Assembly (NCBI GenBank): GCA_018656255.1
Contig: JABHYI010000311.1
Location: 1 to 7,257 of the forward strand
Length of the DNA: 7,257 bases
Reading direction: 5' to 3'
Source of the DNA: Bacteroidota bacterium
GTDB lineage: Bacteria; Bacteroidota; Bacteroidia; Flavobacteriales; Flavobacteriaceae
Shown piece after piece: positions 5,962 through 7,257 of this stretch; positions within the stretch are counted from its first letter, which is position 1; every line of letters begins with the position of its first letter. Made by a program: the position numbers and the translations under genes. The notes beneath the pieces are model-generated. The model was not told the origin of the DNA. It was given only the letters and a program-made list of their open reading frames with translations, and made no database searches.

Positions 5962-7257
5962 TTAGGCATCTTGTTCAAAAAAATCTTCTTTAAAACCAAT
6001 CAAATATAATTTTTCTTGGGCTCTTGTGATAGCTGTATACAACCAACGAAGGTAATCTTTATCTACACCATTTGGCAAATAAGGCTGTTCAACAAATACA
6101 TTTTGCCATTGTCCTCCTTGGCTTTTATGACACGTTATAGCATAAGAAAACTTTACTTGAAGTGCATTAAAATATCTGTTTTTCTTAACCGCTTGAAATT
6201 TTTTGAATTTCGAACTCTCATGTGCATAATCTTTCATCACCTCTTGATACAGAAGGTTAGAATCGTCATAGGTTAGTGAGGGAGTTTCAGAAGTAAGTGT
6301 GTTTAAAAGCAATACGGTTTCAAAGGCTTTCATTTTTGGATAATCTGCTAACTGTACTTTTACCTCTGCAAAACGAAAACCATATAGGTCAACAAATCTG
6401 AAAATTTCTAAAACTTGTACTATATCTCCGTTTGCTATAAATCCTGCATCACTCTCACTGGAAACCCAGTGATAGTTATTTTTCACCACCATTAATCTAT
6501 CTCCAGCAGAAAGCTCATCTTCTTGAAATAAAATGCGTGTGCGTATGCTTTGGTTGTATAAATTTGCGCGCTTATTTGATCTTACAATAAGTACTGTATT
6601 ATCATTGTCTTCACTGTTATAGTGCTGCTCAAGGGCATCCATAATTTCCATGCCATCTTGAGGTTTTACTACATCTGCAAATACCTGATCACTAAATTTA
6701 AAACGATCATAAATTCCTTCATTTAGTGTTTCTCTTAATTTGGTTGCATTCCATAAGATACCACTATCATGCTGCTGGCGTACCACATCATCAAGCTCTA
6801 TCGCTATAACATGTTTGTTAAATTGGTTTTCTAATATACGGGCATCCAGAGCTGGGCTTACATCAAGTTTTACAGGAGGTAATTGAGCCGTATCTCCAAT
6901 AAGCAACAGCTTACAATTATGACCACTGTATATAAACTGCAATAAATCATCGAGTAAAGAACCGTTTTCAAAAAGCTTAGCGTCTTGATTAATATCTGGA
7001 ATCATAGAAGCCTCATCAACCATGAAAATGGTGTTTCTGTGCTTATTATTTTGCAATGTAAAAGAAACACCTCCTCCTTTTTTTGGTTTGGGATAGTAAA
7101 TTTTTCTATGAATAGTAAAGGCTTCTTTACCTGCATAATTACTAATTACTTTGGCTGCTCTTCCTGTTGGTGCCAAAAGCACTGAGGACATTTTTGCTTT
7201 ACCAAGGTTCTTGACTATAGTTCCGGTTATAGTTGTTTTCCCCGTACCGGCATATCC
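5962..7257 (-). CDS. RecD-like superfamily 1 DNA helicase, N-terminus outside window
   Basis: The open frame continues to the right edge, giving 431 residues with the true start beyond the window. The ATG at 7189-7191 is internal: the 22 codons before it include GYAGTGKTT, the Walker A motif, at residues 1-9 of the visible part. Further motifs are LLAPTGRAAK (Ia, 27-36), FMVDEASMI (Walker B, 78-86), LLLIGDTAQLPPV (III, 117-129), AITCHKSQGGQW (V, 373-384) and YTAITRAQEKLYLIGF (VI, 407-422), the last two in a UvrD_C_2-type domain. This set marks a RecD/Pif1-type SF1B enzyme, a group with 5'-3' polarity. No RecB or RecC gene is visible, and the protein resembles the stand-alone RecD-like ATPases annotated in flavobacteria. 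Probably only a few dozen N-terminal residues are missing. It is likely involved in DNA repair; the exact role is unknown. Confidence 0.9.
   Translation of the reverse strand, partial: GYAGTGKTTITGTIVKNLGKAKMSSVLLAPTGRAAKVISNYAGKEAFTIHRKIYYPKPKKGGGVSFTLQNNKHRNTIFMVDEASMIPDINQDAKLFENGSLLDDLLQFIYSGHNCKLLLIGDTAQLPPVKLDVSPALDARILENQFNKHVIAIELDDVVRQQHDSGILWNATKLRETLNEGIYDRFKFSDQVFADVVKPQDGMEIMDALEQHYNSEDNDNTVLIVRSNKRANLYNQSIRTRILFQEDELSAGDRLMVVKNNYHWVSSESDAGFIANGDIVQVLEIFRFVDLYGFRFAEVKVQLADYPKMKAFETVLLLNTLTSETPSLTYDDSNLLYQEVMKDYAHESSKFKKFQAVKKNRYFNALQVKFSYAITCHKSQGGQWQNVFVEQPYLPNGVDKDYLRWLYTAITRAQEKLYLIGFKEDFFEQDA

Overview
The window looks like an ordinary core segment of a chromosome from the Bacteroidota, most likely the family Flavobacteriaceae. 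The evidence is low GC content, genes without Shine-Dalgarno sequences, repeated TAnnTTTG promoter boxes a short distance upstream of start codons, outer-membrane barrel proteins of Bacteroidota type, and a YebC protein with the N-terminus typical of this phylum. A KDO-activating enzyme shows that the organism makes lipopolysaccharide.

Layout from left to right. Positions 1-977 (minus strand) hold two small secreted beta-barrel proteins; the first is cut by the window edge. Position 1088-1990 (plus) is a XerD-type tyrosine recombinase, divergent from the barrel genes. It converges, with only 5 bp between stop codons, on a superfamily 2 DEAH-box helicase (1996-3555, minus). A 231-bp divergent intergenic region with promoters for both sides separates the helicase from yebC (3787-4506, plus). 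YebC converges on a minus-strand group: a small lysophospholipid acyltransferase (4533-5069), kdsB (5133-5885) and a RecD-like superfamily 1 helicase (5962-7257), whose N-terminus lies beyond the right edge. A short hairpin with a T-run just after the acyltransferase is a plausible terminator for this group.

Functionally the genes fall into envelope biogenesis (two barrels, KdsB, acyltransferase), DNA maintenance (XerD, two helicases) and translation or regulation (YebC). I see no single pathway linking all of them. There are no RNA genes, insertion sequences, CRISPR arrays, phage genes or defence islands, and no stretch over 300 bases lacks a gene. I did not find an undescribed system. The items most worth a second look are a 10-bp inverted repeat bracketing the yebC promoter box, three genes that appear to start at TTG or GTG, and an unassigned C-terminal region on the DEAH helicase.
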